14,324 bases of DNA from an uncultured Leucobacter sp. (GCA_937872275.1 CALMSE010000147.1:1-14324); one strand, 5' to 3'. Numbered from the stretch's first letter, positions 1 to 6,918 are shown. The notes: generated by a model not told the origin, from the letters alone. A program made the numbers and translations.

Positions 1-112
1 TGGTGAACTGCGAATGCTCGTCGAAGGCCTCGAAGGCCGTGATGATCTGCACCGCCACCTTCGCCCGATTCGGCCATTCGATGGTGCGCCAGTGCGGCAG
101 TCTGCTGGTCAT
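1..112 (-). CDS. Probable polysaccharide deacetylase/PuuE-type hydrolase, N-terminal fragment
   Basis: Only 37 codons lie in the window; the gene continues past the left edge. The ATG at 112 is preceded on the minus strand by a purine-rich ribosome binding site (GAGGAAAGAG), which supports the start. The peptide begins MTSRLPHWRTIEWPN and continues RAKVAVQIITAFEAF. A WPN-x-(A/K)-VAV stretch leading into a hydrophobic first strand and an acidic residue is how many NodB-fold polysaccharide-deacetylase relatives begin, including allantoinase PuuE and cyclic-imide hydrolases. The metal-binding Asp/His motifs lie outside the window, so the family call rests on the N-terminus alone. It is the last visible gene of the minus-strand operon, 78 nt after the SDR stop. 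In that setting a C-N bond hydrolase acting on a small molecule is more plausible than a true polysaccharide enzyme; this is inference. Confidence 0.5.
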   Translation of the reverse strand, partial: MTSRLPHWRTIEWPNRAKVAVQIITAFEAFDEHSQFT

Positions 113-138
113 GCTCTCTTTCCTCTCATTGTTCGATC

Positions 139-184
139 CGGGCGCTCCGAGGAGGTGCGCCCGATTCCGTCTTCGGTGCGGGCG
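139..184 (-). other. Two mutually exclusive hairpins between SDR and hydrolase genes
   Basis: The 78-nt gap between the SDR stop and the next start holds two inverted repeats sharing one arm. CGGGCGC (139-145) pairs with GCGCCCG (157-163). CGCCCG (158-163) also pairs with CGGGCG (179-184), helped by an inner CCG/CGG stem at 167-169 and 174-176. Only one can form at a time. There is no U-tract, so this is not a classic intrinsic terminator. It may act as an mRNA stability element or an attenuator-like switch. Chance pairing in GC-rich DNA is a real alternative. Confidence 0.35.
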
Positions 185-190
185 TTCGGC

Positions 191-1018
191 TCAGTTCTCC
201 TCGCGCAGGCTGCGGACGCCGCCGTCGATGGTGAGCGTCTCGCCCGTCATCCACTCCGATTCGTCCGAGGCCAGGTAGACGGCCGCCAGGGCGATGTCCG
301 ACGGGCGCCCGATGCGGCGCAGCGGGATCGAGGCGGTGATCTGCTCGCGGGCGCCCGGCTCGGCGATGATCGGCGCGGTCACGGGGGCCTCGATGAAGCC
401 GGGCAGGATCGCGTTGGAGCGGATGCGGTGGGGCGCGCCCTCCGCCGCCACCTGCAGGCTCAGCCCCAGGATCCCGGCCTTCGCGGCGCTGTGGCCGGCG
501 CTCGAGCCCGGGGTGCGCACCGGTACGGGCATGCCCTGCACCGCCGCGGTGGATGAGGTGGAGACGATGCTGCCGCCGCCGCCGCGGACGAAGTGCGGCC
601 AGGCCGCCCGGATCGTGTCGAAGACCATGATGAGCTCGCCGCGGATGGTGAATTCGAAGGCCTCGAGCGCATCGGGATCGCCGATGCGGCGCATCCGCAC
701 CGCTGCGGCGTTGTTGTAGAGCACGTCGATACGACCGTGACGACCGACGCCCTCCTCGATCCAGGCCGCGGGTGCGCCCGGGGCCATCAGGTCGACGGGG
801 TGCTGCGAGCTCACCGTTCCGTATCCGGGCTCGTGAGCCGCAGCCGCGAGCGCGAGGGTCTCCTCGGCCCCGGCCGCGTCGAGGTCGCAGCCGAACACCG
901 TGGCCCCCTGGCGGGCGAACTCGAGCGCCGCCTCGCGGCCCTGGCCGCCGGCGATGCCGGTGATGAAGGCGATCTTTCCGGCGAGTCGGCCCTGAGCGGC
1001 CGAGGTCGTCTCGTTCAT
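191..1018 (-). CDS. SDR family oxidoreductase with His replacing the catalytic Tyr
   Basis: This 275-residue protein has the usual length and Rossmann layout of classical short-chain dehydrogenases. The nucleotide-binding TGxxxGxG motif is at residues 20-27, with Asp45 at the end of strand 2, which favours NAD(H) over NADP(H). NNAA is at 102-105 (family NNAG), the catalytic-region Ser is near 153-156, and an LPG motif is at 205-207. The odd point is the active site: the YxxxK motif reads HSAAK (His176, Lys180), with the CAC codon at 491-493. Tyr is the usual general acid/base, so activity may be altered or the chemistry unusual. The ATG at 1018 overlaps the monooxygenase stop as ATGA, with GGAG about 10 nt upstream, implying translational coupling. 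It probably oxidises or reduces an alcohol or carbonyl intermediate from the upstream monooxygenase; the substrate is unknown. Confidence 0.88.
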   Translation of the reverse strand: MNETTSAAQGRLAGKIAFITGIAGGQGREAALEFARQGATVFGCDLDAAGAEETLALAAAAHEPGYGTVSSQHPVDLMAPGAPAAWIEEGVGRHGRIDVLYNNAAAVRMRRIGDPDALEAFEFTIRGELIMVFDTIRAAWPHFVRGGGGSIVSTSSTAAVQGMPVPVRTPGSSAGHSAAKAGILGLSLQVAAEGAPHRIRSNAILPGFIEAPVTAPIIAEPGAREQITASIPLRRIGRPSDIALAAVYLASDESEWMTGETLTIDGGVRSLREEN

Positions 1019-2208
1019 GCGGTGACTCCGATCGGGGCGGGGGGATGGGTCCGGGCGCGGAGCGCGGGGCCCGGAGGAGCGAGCTCCGAGCTGAGGTCGA
1101 GCAGGGGGAGCAGCAGGTCCGCGACGCGATACGCCTCCTCGAGGAAGGGCGGCGCCCAGAGGATGAAGCGGTCGATGCCGGCGAGCTCCTGGATCTCCCG
1201 CATGCGCTCGGCGACCTGCTCGGCCGAGCCGATCAGCATGGCCCCGGGCAGGGGAAGGGCGCGGATGAGATCGAGGCCGAGGCGCTCGATGGGACCGTTC
1301 CAGAGGTTGGGGTAGAACTCGAGATCCCGCGGCTCGGGCAGCCGGCCCTCGGTCACCGCGTCGAGGCAGCGCCGCTGGCGGTCGTCGAGCTCGGACCGGT
1401 CCACCTCGATCGCCGCCCGGTAGCCGATGTTCGAGCGGACGGTCTCGAGCGGCATGCGCGCCAGGCGCCGACGGGCCGCCTCCCACGCCTCCTCCTCCGT
1501 CTCGCGGACGAGCACGCCGAGCGACACCCCGAAGTGGGGCACCCGCAGGCCGCCTGCCAGCGCGAAGTCGCGCGCGGCCCGGGTGCGCTCGGCCATCTCC
1601 TGCGGAGTGCCCGCCGCGGGCAGGTAGGTGTCCACCAGCGGGACCACGGCGCTCAGGCCCGCGGGTGAACCGCCCGCGCCCCACAGCGGCGGATGGGGCG
1701 TCTGCACCGGCTCGATCCCGAGCAGATGCTCGGGATGGTCGATATCGAAGTACTTGCCGTTCGCGGGGCTTCCGCCCGCGTAGAGCTCGGCGAACGACCG
1801 CCAGTACTCCTCCAGCATGGCGTAGCGCTCCTCCTTGTCGAAGTGCAGCCCGTGAGCGGCCATCGTCAGCGGATTGCTGCCGACGATGTTGAGCATCAGC
1901 CGGCCCTCCGAGAGATGGTCGAGGGTGAGCGCCTGCAGCGCGAGCTGGGTCGGTGTGACGACTCCGGGGTAGGTGGCGATGAGGAACCGCATCCGGCGGG
2001 TCCGGGTCGCGGCGGCCGCGGCGATGGCCCAGGGATCGTAGGCGCCGGGCACGCCGATGGCCATGAGCGCGCCCGAGAACGGCAGATTGTCGATCGCGCA
2101 CGCCACCTGCAGCAGCCGCTGCGGATCCCAGCGCCAGCGGCGTCCCGGATCCCAGGGGAACTCGCCGTCGGTCTCTCCGCCGAGGGTCCAGAAGACGTCC
2201 ATGCTCAT
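1015..2208 (-). CDS. LLM-class (SsuD-like) flavin-dependent monooxygenase
   Basis: This is a 397-residue luciferase-like TIM-barrel protein, presumably using reduced FMN supplied by a separate reductase. It follows the SsuD alkanesulfonate monooxygenase pattern along its length: MDVFW at 3-7, TLDHLSEGR at 95-103, PHPPLW at 171-176, LVRETEEEAW at 233-242, PNLW at 300-303 and LEEAYRV at 356-362. Against SsuD as I remember it, however, the active-site Arg226 and His228 fall at Ser229 and Gly231, Tyr331 falls at Pro353, and the Cys54 region has no Cys. A sulfonate substrate is therefore doubtful. The protein may be a monooxygenase for another small organic compound, like the related RutA/PyrA/EmoA branches. 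Its start (ATG 2208, MSMDVF) overlaps the permease stop as ATGA and has AAGGAG upstream. Cytoplasmic. Confidence 0.87.
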   Translation of the reverse strand: MSMDVFWTLGGETDGEFPWDPGRRWRWDPQRLLQVACAIDNLPFSGALMAIGVPGAYDPWAIAAAAATRTRRMRFLIATYPGVVTPTQLALQALTLDHLSEGRLMLNIVGSNPLTMAAHGLHFDKEERYAMLEEYWRSFAELYAGGSPANGKYFDIDHPEHLLGIEPVQTPHPPLWGAGGSPAGLSAVVPLVDTYLPAAGTPQEMAERTRAARDFALAGGLRVPHFGVSLGVLVRETEEEAWEAARRRLARMPLETVRSNIGYRAAIEVDRSELDDRQRRCLDAVTEGRLPEPRDLEFYPNLWNGPIERLGLDLIRALPLPGAMLIGSAEQVAERMREIQELAGIDRFILWAPPFLEEAYRVADLLLPLLDLSSELAPPGPALRARTHPPAPIGVTA

Positions 2209-3260
2209 GATCCGCTGCTCTCCTTCGAGCCGCCCGGAGTCGGCGGTGCGATGACCGCCGACTCGCCGTCGAGATGCTGCCGCAGCATCCGGCGACGGCG
2301 GCGACGGCCGAAGACCTGATCCCCGAGCACGGCGGCGACGAGGATGACGCCGGTCACGACCTGCTGCCAGAAGCTCTGCACGCCGGCGAGGCTCAGGCCG
2401 TTCTGCAGGATGCCGATGAAGAGCACGCCGAGCGCGGTGCCGCCGACGCCGCCGACGCCGCCCGCGAGGGCGGTGCCGCCGAGCAGCACGGCCGCGGCGG
2501 CCTGGAGGGGGAGCTCGATGTTGACCTGGGGCGAGGCGGCGCCGATGCGCCCGACGGCGATGATGCCCGCGAGGGCCGCGCACCCGCTGACGATCGCGTA
2601 GACGGAGACGATCGTGCGCGTCGAGCGGATGCCGGAGAGCCGCGCGGCGGTGATGCTGCCGCCGACCGCGTACATGTCGCGCCCGAAGAAGGTTCGCGAC
2701 TGCACGAACAGCGCGACCAGGAAGACGATCAGCATGATCCAGACCGGGGTGGGCACGCCCAGCGTGAAGGTGACGCCGATCCAGCGGATGAGCGGATCGG
2801 AGATGTTGATCGTCTCGGTCTCGGACCAGAGATTCACGATGCCCGTGTACGCCGTCATGGTCGCGAGCGTGACCACGAAGAACGAGAGCCCCAGTCTGCC
2901 GATCAGCATGCCGTTGATCAGGCCGCCGAGCACGACGCCTCCGACGACGCAGACGATCACCGCGGCCCAGGCGGGCACGCCTGCGGTGAGCATCTTGCCG
3001 AGCGCGATGGCGGAGAGCGCCGCGACCGCTCCGACCGACAGATCGAAGCCGCCAACGATCGTCACGAAGGTCATGCCCATGGAGACGATCCAGACCACGG
3101 CGATCGAGGTGAGCAGGTTGGTGAGGTTCCGGCTCACGAAGAAGTTCGGGAGCAGGAATGAGAAGGCGGTGAACATCACCACGACGAGCACGAGGACCGG
3201 CCGGAAATTCCCGGTCATCGCCCAGACCCTGCTGAGGTGAGTGCTAGTCTTCGCGGTCAT
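2205..3260 (-). CDS. ABC transporter permease, RbsC/BPD_transp_2 family
   Basis: A 351-residue, highly hydrophobic inner-membrane protein with roughly eight to ten transmembrane segments, beginning around residues 21-41. The GGFDLSVG motif at 70-77 matches the conserved GGxDLSVG of RbsC/XylH-type permeases. The later glycine-rich stretch (LGGTALAGGVGGVGGTALG) is also typical of the family. It should form the membrane channel with the upstream ATPase and solute-binding protein. The cytoplasmic tail after the last helix carries a run of six arginines (GRRRRRRM), longer than I would expect. The start at 3260 is well supported by AGGAGGAG on the minus strand, and it places the first 17 nt inside the ATPase gene. 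The stop overlaps the monooxygenase start as ATGA. The family imports sugars, autoinducer-2, purines and other small polar molecules, so the substrate cannot be read from this protein. Confidence 0.93.
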   Translation of the reverse strand: MTAKTSTHLSRVWAMTGNFRPVLVLVVVMFTAFSFLLPNFFVSRNLTNLLTSIAVVWIVSMGMTFVTIVGGFDLSVGAVAALSAIALGKMLTAGVPAWAAVIVCVVGGVVLGGLINGMLIGRLGLSFFVVTLATMTAYTGIVNLWSETETINISDPLIRWIGVTFTLGVPTPVWIMLIVFLVALFVQSRTFFGRDMYAVGGSITAARLSGIRSTRTIVSVYAIVSGCAALAGIIAVGRIGAASPQVNIELPLQAAAAVLLGGTALAGGVGGVGGTALGVLFIGILQNGLSLAGVQSFWQQVVTGVILVAAVLGDQVFGRRRRRRMLRQHLDGESAVIAPPTPGGSKESSGS

Positions 3261-4788
3261 AGAGGGCTCCTCCTGTGTAGAGTCCGAGTTGGAATTCGTC
3301 GGTGATCGAGGCGTCGAGATCGGCGACCACGCGGCCGCTCGCCAGCACGACGATGCGGTCGCAGAGCTCGAGCAGCTCGGGGTTCTCCGACGAGGAGACG
3401 AGGATGGTGGTGCCGGTGGCGGCCGCTGCCCTGAGCAGGGTGTAGATCTCGCGCTTCGCGGAGACGTCGACACCCCTGGTCGGCTCGTCCAGCAGCAGCA
3501 CGGTCGAGCCCGCGACCGTCCATTTGCCGAGCGCCACCTTCTGCTGCCCGCCGCCGCTCAGGGTGCTGACGGGCACGTCGGGGCCGTCGGCCTTGACCTG
3601 CATGGCCGCCATCGCCTCCTCCACGAGAGCGCGGACGCGCGGGACCCGGGGGGAGCTCAGACGCGGCCTGGTCATCGTGGCGGCCATCGCCATGTTGTCG
3701 CCGATCGAGCGCTTGAGCACGAGCCCCTGGGTCTTCCGGTCGGGCGGCAGGTAGCCGATCCCGCTCGCGATCGCGGTGCGCGAGTCGCGCGGCGTGTACG
3801 GCTCGCCGTCGAGCAGCATCGTGCCCGAGTCCGCCTGCCCGACGCCGAAGAGGGTCTCGAGCAACTCGGAGCGGCCGGATCCGGTGAGCCCGGCGAGCCC
3901 GACGATCTGACCGGGGGCGACCTGGAGGCTGATGCCCTCGAAGACCCCGGTGAGCGTGAGGTCCCGCACCTCGAGCGCGTGATGGCCCGTCGCGGCCGTG
4001 GCGGGCCTCGGCAGTGCGTCGGCCACCACGGCGTCGACCGGATGGCCGACCATGGCGTCCACCAGCGTCTCCGCGGTGAAGGCCGAGGCCGGGCCCGTGG
4101 CGACGGTGCGGCCCTCGCGCAGCACGGTGATCTCGTCGGCGATCTCGAACATCTCCGGCATCCGGTGGGAGACGAAGATCACCGAGACGCCCTGAGCGGT
4201 GACCGCGCGCACCGCGGCGAAGAGGCCCTCCACCTCGCGCCGCCCCAGCGAGCTCGTCGGCTCGTCGAGGATCAGGATGCGCGCGTCCATGGACAGCGCC
4301 CGTGCCACCTCGACCATCTGCTGGCGGTCGGGGCTGAGCGTGCCGACGAGCGCGGCCGGGTCGAAATCGACCCCGAGACCCGCGAGGATCTCCGCGGCGA
4401 CCTGCTCCGTGCGCCGCCAGTCGATGCCGAGTGGGCCGCGCGCGAGCCGGCGCCCCATGAGGACGTTCTCGGCCACGGTCAACTGCGGCGCGAGCGCCGT
4501 CTCCTGGGAGACCATCACGATGCCGCGGGCGATCGCCTCCGACGGAGTGCCGAGCTCGACCGCTTCGCCGTCGAGCAGGACCTCGCCGGCATCGGGCCGC
4601 TGCTGCCCCGAGAGCACTCCGAGCAGCGTGGACTTGCCGCAGCCGTTCTGTCCGATCAGCCCGAGCACCAGCCCCGGGCGGCCGATCGTGAGATCGGCCC
4701 CCCGGAGCGCGTGGACCCCGCCGTAGCGCTTCTCGATGCCGCGCAGTTCGAGCAGAGGAGGCTCGCCGCGATCACGAGTCGAGGTCAT
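3244..4788 (-). CDS. Sugar-type ABC transporter ATPase, two fused nucleotide-binding domains
   Basis: This 514-residue protein has the tandem-domain build of RbsA/MglA/XylG. Domain 1 has Walker A GQNGCGKST at 46-54, a degenerate signature (LSPDRQQ, 151-157) and Walker B ILILDEP at 171-177. Domain 2 has the degenerate P-loop typical of the family (GLTGSGRSE, 300-308; Arg instead of Lys), a clear signature LSGGGQQK at 410-417 and Walker B VLLLDEP at 430-436. It powers import through the adjacent permease. ATG 4788 lies 6 nt after the binding-protein stop and has only a weak Shine-Dalgarno sequence, so coupling to upstream translation is likely. The 3' end overlaps the permease by 17 nt. Confidence 0.95.
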   Translation of the reverse strand: MTSTRDRGEPPLLELRGIEKRYGGVHALRGADLTIGRPGLVLGLIGQNGCGKSTLLGVLSGQQRPDAGEVLLDGEAVELGTPSEAIARGIVMVSQETALAPQLTVAENVLMGRRLARGPLGIDWRRTEQVAAEILAGLGVDFDPAALVGTLSPDRQQMVEVARALSMDARILILDEPTSSLGRREVEGLFAAVRAVTAQGVSVIFVSHRMPEMFEIADEITVLREGRTVATGPASAFTAETLVDAMVGHPVDAVVADALPRPATAATGHHALEVRDLTLTGVFEGISLQVAPGQIVGLAGLTGSGRSELLETLFGVGQADSGTMLLDGEPYTPRDSRTAIASGIGYLPPDRKTQGLVLKRSIGDNMAMAATMTRPRLSSPRVPRVRALVEEAMAAMQVKADGPDVPVSTLSGGGQQKVALGKWTVAGSTVLLLDEPTRGVDVSAKREIYTLLRAAAATGTTILVSSSENPELLELCDRIVVLASGRVVADLDASITDEFQLGLYTGGALYDRED

Positions 4789-4794
4789 CGAGGA

Positions 4795-5862
4795 TCAGCC
4801 CCCGATCCCGACCACGGAGTCGGCGTTCTCGGCGGTGACGAGAACCGGCGCCGGGACGATCTGCTTCGGCAGCGGCAGGTTCTGCTCGGTCAGGAGGTTG
4901 TAGAGCCCCCAGATCTGCTGGACGCCGATCTGCTTGGTGTCCAGCAGGACGGTGCCGGTGGCGCTGCCCTCCTTGATGAGGTCGATCGTCGCCTGCTCGC
5001 CGCTGTTGCCGTAGACGAGCACGTCGGTGATGCCCGCTGCGAGCAGCGTGTTCGCGGCGGCGGCGGCGGCGGGGTCGTTGTAGGTGAAGATGACCTTGAC
5101 GTCGGGGTTGCGCGTGAGGATGGTGTTCGTCGCGTCGGCCGCGGCCTCGGAGGTGTCGCCCTGCGCGTCGACGCGCTCGGTGAACTCCAGGCCGAACTCG
5201 TCGGCCCAGTGCTCGGCGCGACCGATCGAGTACTGCAGCAGCGGCACGGGGATGTTCACGCCGATCGTGGCGTACTTCGCTCCGGGCGCGAGGCTCGCCG
5301 CGTGCTGGGTCACGAGGTAGCGCGGGTAGTCGACGCCCTGCAGCACCGCCGAGGTGTAGCTCGGCAGCAGTTCCTCGCCGGCCTGCGGCGGGGTGTCCTG
5401 CCCGATGACGGGGATGCCCAGGCTCGCGGCCTCCTCGAGGCAGGGCCCCAGCGCGGAAGGATCGACCCCGTAGACGGCGATGGCGTCGACGCCCTGCGCG
5501 ATCAGCTGGTTGCACTGGCTGACCTGGTTGTCGACGTTCAGTCCGGCGTCGAGGCCGATGAACTCGCCGCCGAGGCGCTTGGTCTCCGCCTCGCCGGCCT
5601 CGTAGACGGCCTTCACGAACGGGTTCGCGAGTGTCGGAGTGAGCCAGCCGACGGTGAAGGCGTAGCCCTCCTTGATCTCGGGCTCGCCGTAGGCGGCGTC
5701 GAGCCCGCCTTCCGCGCCGTCGAAGGCGACATCGGGCGCCTCGGCCGACGTGCCGCCGCCGGTCTCGGGCGCGGTGCTGCCGCCTCCGCCGGAGGCGCAG
5801 CCGGTGAGCGCCAGGGCCGCGATGGCCACCATGGCGGCGAGCGCGGATGTGGTGTGCTTCAT
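4795..5862 (-). CDS. ABC transporter solute-binding lipoprotein, Peripla_BP_4/RbsB-type
   Basis: This 355-residue protein begins with a lipoprotein signal: a basic start (MKHTT), a hydrophobic core and lipobox LTGC with lipidated Cys22. A Gly/Ser/Thr linker follows (to about residue 45). The mature part has the ribose-binding-like bilobal pattern: VGWLTPTLANPF at 71-82 (first strand and ligand loop), QCNQLIAQGVDAIAV at 116-130, and GIPVIGQDT further on. Cys117 and Cys141 are the only other early cysteines and could form a disulfide outside the membrane. It would capture the ligand and deliver it to the permease. It is the first gene of the operon; ATG 5862 has AAGGAA 8 nt upstream. The ligand is unknown: the family binds sugars, but also many other small polar compounds. 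Confidence 0.93.
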   Translation of the reverse strand: MKHTTSALAAMVAIAALALTGCASGGGGSTAPETGGGTSAEAPDVAFDGAEGGLDAAYGEPEIKEGYAFTVGWLTPTLANPFVKAVYEAGEAETKRLGGEFIGLDAGLNVDNQVSQCNQLIAQGVDAIAVYGVDPSALGPCLEEAASLGIPVIGQDTPPQAGEELLPSYTSAVLQGVDYPRYLVTQHAASLAPGAKYATIGVNIPVPLLQYSIGRAEHWADEFGLEFTERVDAQGDTSEAAADATNTILTRNPDVKVIFTYNDPAAAAAANTLLAAGITDVLVYGNSGEQATIDLIKEGSATGTVLLDTKQIGVQQIWGLYNLLTEQNLPLPKQIVPAPVLVTAENADSVVGIGG

Positions 5863-6140
5863 GGTTTCGGTTCCTTATCGTCTGGGCGATGAGCCGGTTC
5901 GGTACGGAGCGCCTGGGGCGGTCAAGCCGGTGATGCAAAGGTCGGCGCGGGAGGGATGACGCGGCTTGCCGCAGAGGTCTATCACTGTCAACACTGATGT
6001 GTTAGCACCTCTAACAAAGATTTATAACACATGCCTTCGAGGTCCGAAAGGCCGATGTTCCGAGTTGTTACTCGACCGACGCGTCTTCGTCACACTCCGC
6101 CGGGCGAATGGCCTCCGATCGGCGCAACTATGATTCGTAT
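5863..6140. promoter_or_regulatory. Divergent promoter region between ABC operon and tetR
   Basis: These 278 bp separate the divergent binding-protein and TetR genes, and part of the stretch is noticeably more AT-rich than its surroundings (about 5980-6035). On the minus strand a TATAAA box (6026-6021) could be the -10 of the ABC operon, with a weak TTCGGA-like -35 about 16 nt upstream; transcription would start near 6014 and give a leader of about 150 nt. A small GCGGC-TT-GCCGC hairpin (5961-5972) lies in that leader. On the plus strand TATGAT (6129-6134) could drive tetR. No open reading frame worth calling is seen here. Confidence 0.55.
5990..6016. promoter_or_regulatory. Overlapping palindromes, likely TetR operator
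   Basis: TGTTAG (6000-6005), a 5-nt spacer and CTAACA (6011-6016) form a perfect 6-bp inverted repeat. It overlaps a second one, AACAC-TGAT-GTGTT (5990-6003). A further TAACAC at 6025-6030 inverts the GTGTTA at 5999-6004. The 6000-6016 palindrome sits just downstream of the proposed minus-strand TATAAA box, across the expected transcription start, where a repressor would block the ABC operon. Size and symmetry suit a TetR-family dimer. The link to the neighbouring regulator is inference from position. Confidence 0.55.
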
Positions 6141-6869
6141 GTGAGCACCAGCGAGAAACCCAGCACCGCCGATCGCATCGTCCGGGCGGCTGCGGCGCTG
6201 CTCGCCGAGGGCGGACGCGATGCCGTCTCCACGCGCACGGTCTCCCAGGCGGCCGGGGTGCAGACCCCCACCATCTACCGTCTGTTCGGCGACATGCGGG
6301 GCCTCTTCGACGCGGTGGCGAGCTACGGCTTCGCCGAGTACCTCGCGACCACGCTGCTCCCGGAGGGTCCGGTCGACCCGCTCGACGAGCTGCGCCGCGG
6401 CTACGACATGCACGTGGAGTTCGGCCTCACCAACCCGGGCATCTACAAGCTCATGTACGGCTCCCCGAGCCCCGGGGTGCAGGCCGAGTTCATGCGCGAC
6501 ACGCTGCGCACCCTGGAGCAGCGGGTGGAGAACGTCGCCCGCGCGGGGCTGCTCCGCGTCAGCATCGAAGAGGCGGTGCTGATGATGCACTCCGTGGCCT
6601 CCGGGGTGACGATGACGCTGCTCGGCCTGTTCCCCGAGCAGCGCGACCTCAGCATCATCGAGACGAGCCGGGAGGCGACGATCGCGGCGATGACCGTGCC
6701 CGGGACCGAGGTGCTGCAGAGCCCTCGGGATCCGGTGGCCGAGGGCGCCATCACCATCGACGCGCATCTCGACGGGCTGCAGGACGTGCTGTCGGACGGC
6801 GAGCGGGCGCTGCTCGCGGAGCTGCTCGCCCGCATCGCCCGCAGAGCGCCCCGTGCCGCAGCGGAGTGA
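6141..6869 (+). CDS. TetR/AcrR family transcriptional regulator
   Basis: With the GTG start at 6141 the protein is 242 residues. The N-terminal domain is typical TetR: TADRIVRAAAALLAEGG at 9-25 (helix 1), then the helix-turn-helix around 30-50 containing TVSQAAGV and TPTIYRLFG. The C-terminal two-thirds is helical and would be the ligand-binding and dimerisation part. An in-frame ATG at 6108 would add 11 residues, but neither start has a Shine-Dalgarno sequence. TATGAT (6129-6134) ends 6 nt before the GTG, the geometry of a leaderless actinobacterial mRNA, so I prefer 6141. The gene is divergent from the ABC/monooxygenase operon and probably represses it until the transported compound or a metabolite binds. 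It ends just before the glycine riboswitch region and is unlikely to control that operon. Confidence 0.9.
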   Translation: MSTSEKPSTADRIVRAAAALLAEGGRDAVSTRTVSQAAGVQTPTIYRLFGDMRGLFDAVASYGFAEYLATTLLPEGPVDPLDELRRGYDMHVEFGLTNPGIYKLMYGSPSPGVQAEFMRDTLRTLEQRVENVARAGLLRVSIEEAVLMMHSVASGVTMTLLGLFPEQRDLSIIETSREATIAAMTVPGTEVLQSPRDPVAEGAITIDAHLDGLQDVLSDGERALLAELLARIARRAPRAAAE

Positions 6870-6889
6870 CGCGTCGCCCACCGGTTGCT

Positions 6890-6906
6890 CGCCCGGAGGC
6901 CGGGCG
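6890..6906 (+). terminator. GC-rich hairpin after tetR, possible weak terminator
   Basis: CGCCCGG (6890-6896), a 3-nt AGG loop and CCGGGCG (6900-6906) form a 7-bp stem 20 nt after the tetR stop. There is no T-run after it, so it is not a strong intrinsic terminator; U-less hairpins are common in actinobacteria. It also lies where the -35 region of the gcv promoter would be, so its role is uncertain. Confidence 0.35.
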
Positions 6907-6912
6907 GCCTGA

Positions 6913-6918
6913 TAGGCT
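6913..6918 (+). promoter_or_regulatory. Candidate -10 box of gcv operon promoter
   Basis: TAGGCT fits the actinobacterial TANNNT -10 pattern and lies about 30 nt before the first riboswitch helix, which would put the transcript start near 6925. No convincing -35 is seen; TTGCTC (6885-6890) is too far upstream at a 22-nt spacing. Confidence 0.4.

Noticed and set aside
191..2101. SDR extended upstream to 636 residues as a fusion with the monooxygenase region
   Set aside because: The upstream part is Arg-rich shadow sequence of the monooxygenase frame; the SDR has its own ATG at 1018 and Shine-Dalgarno sequence.
1015..2208. Naming the monooxygenase ssuD
   Set aside because: Catalytic positions differ and the neighbouring importer is sugar-type, not the SsuABC sulfonate transporter.
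3241..5892. 883-codon open frame on the plus strand opposite the ABC genes
   Set aside because: Same shadow pattern; the minus-strand frames encode clear ABC ATPase and binding-protein sequences with proper starts.
5986..5991. TTGACA on the minus strand as a consensus -35
   Set aside because: No TANNNT box lies 16-19 nt downstream; it is better explained as flank of the operator palindromes.
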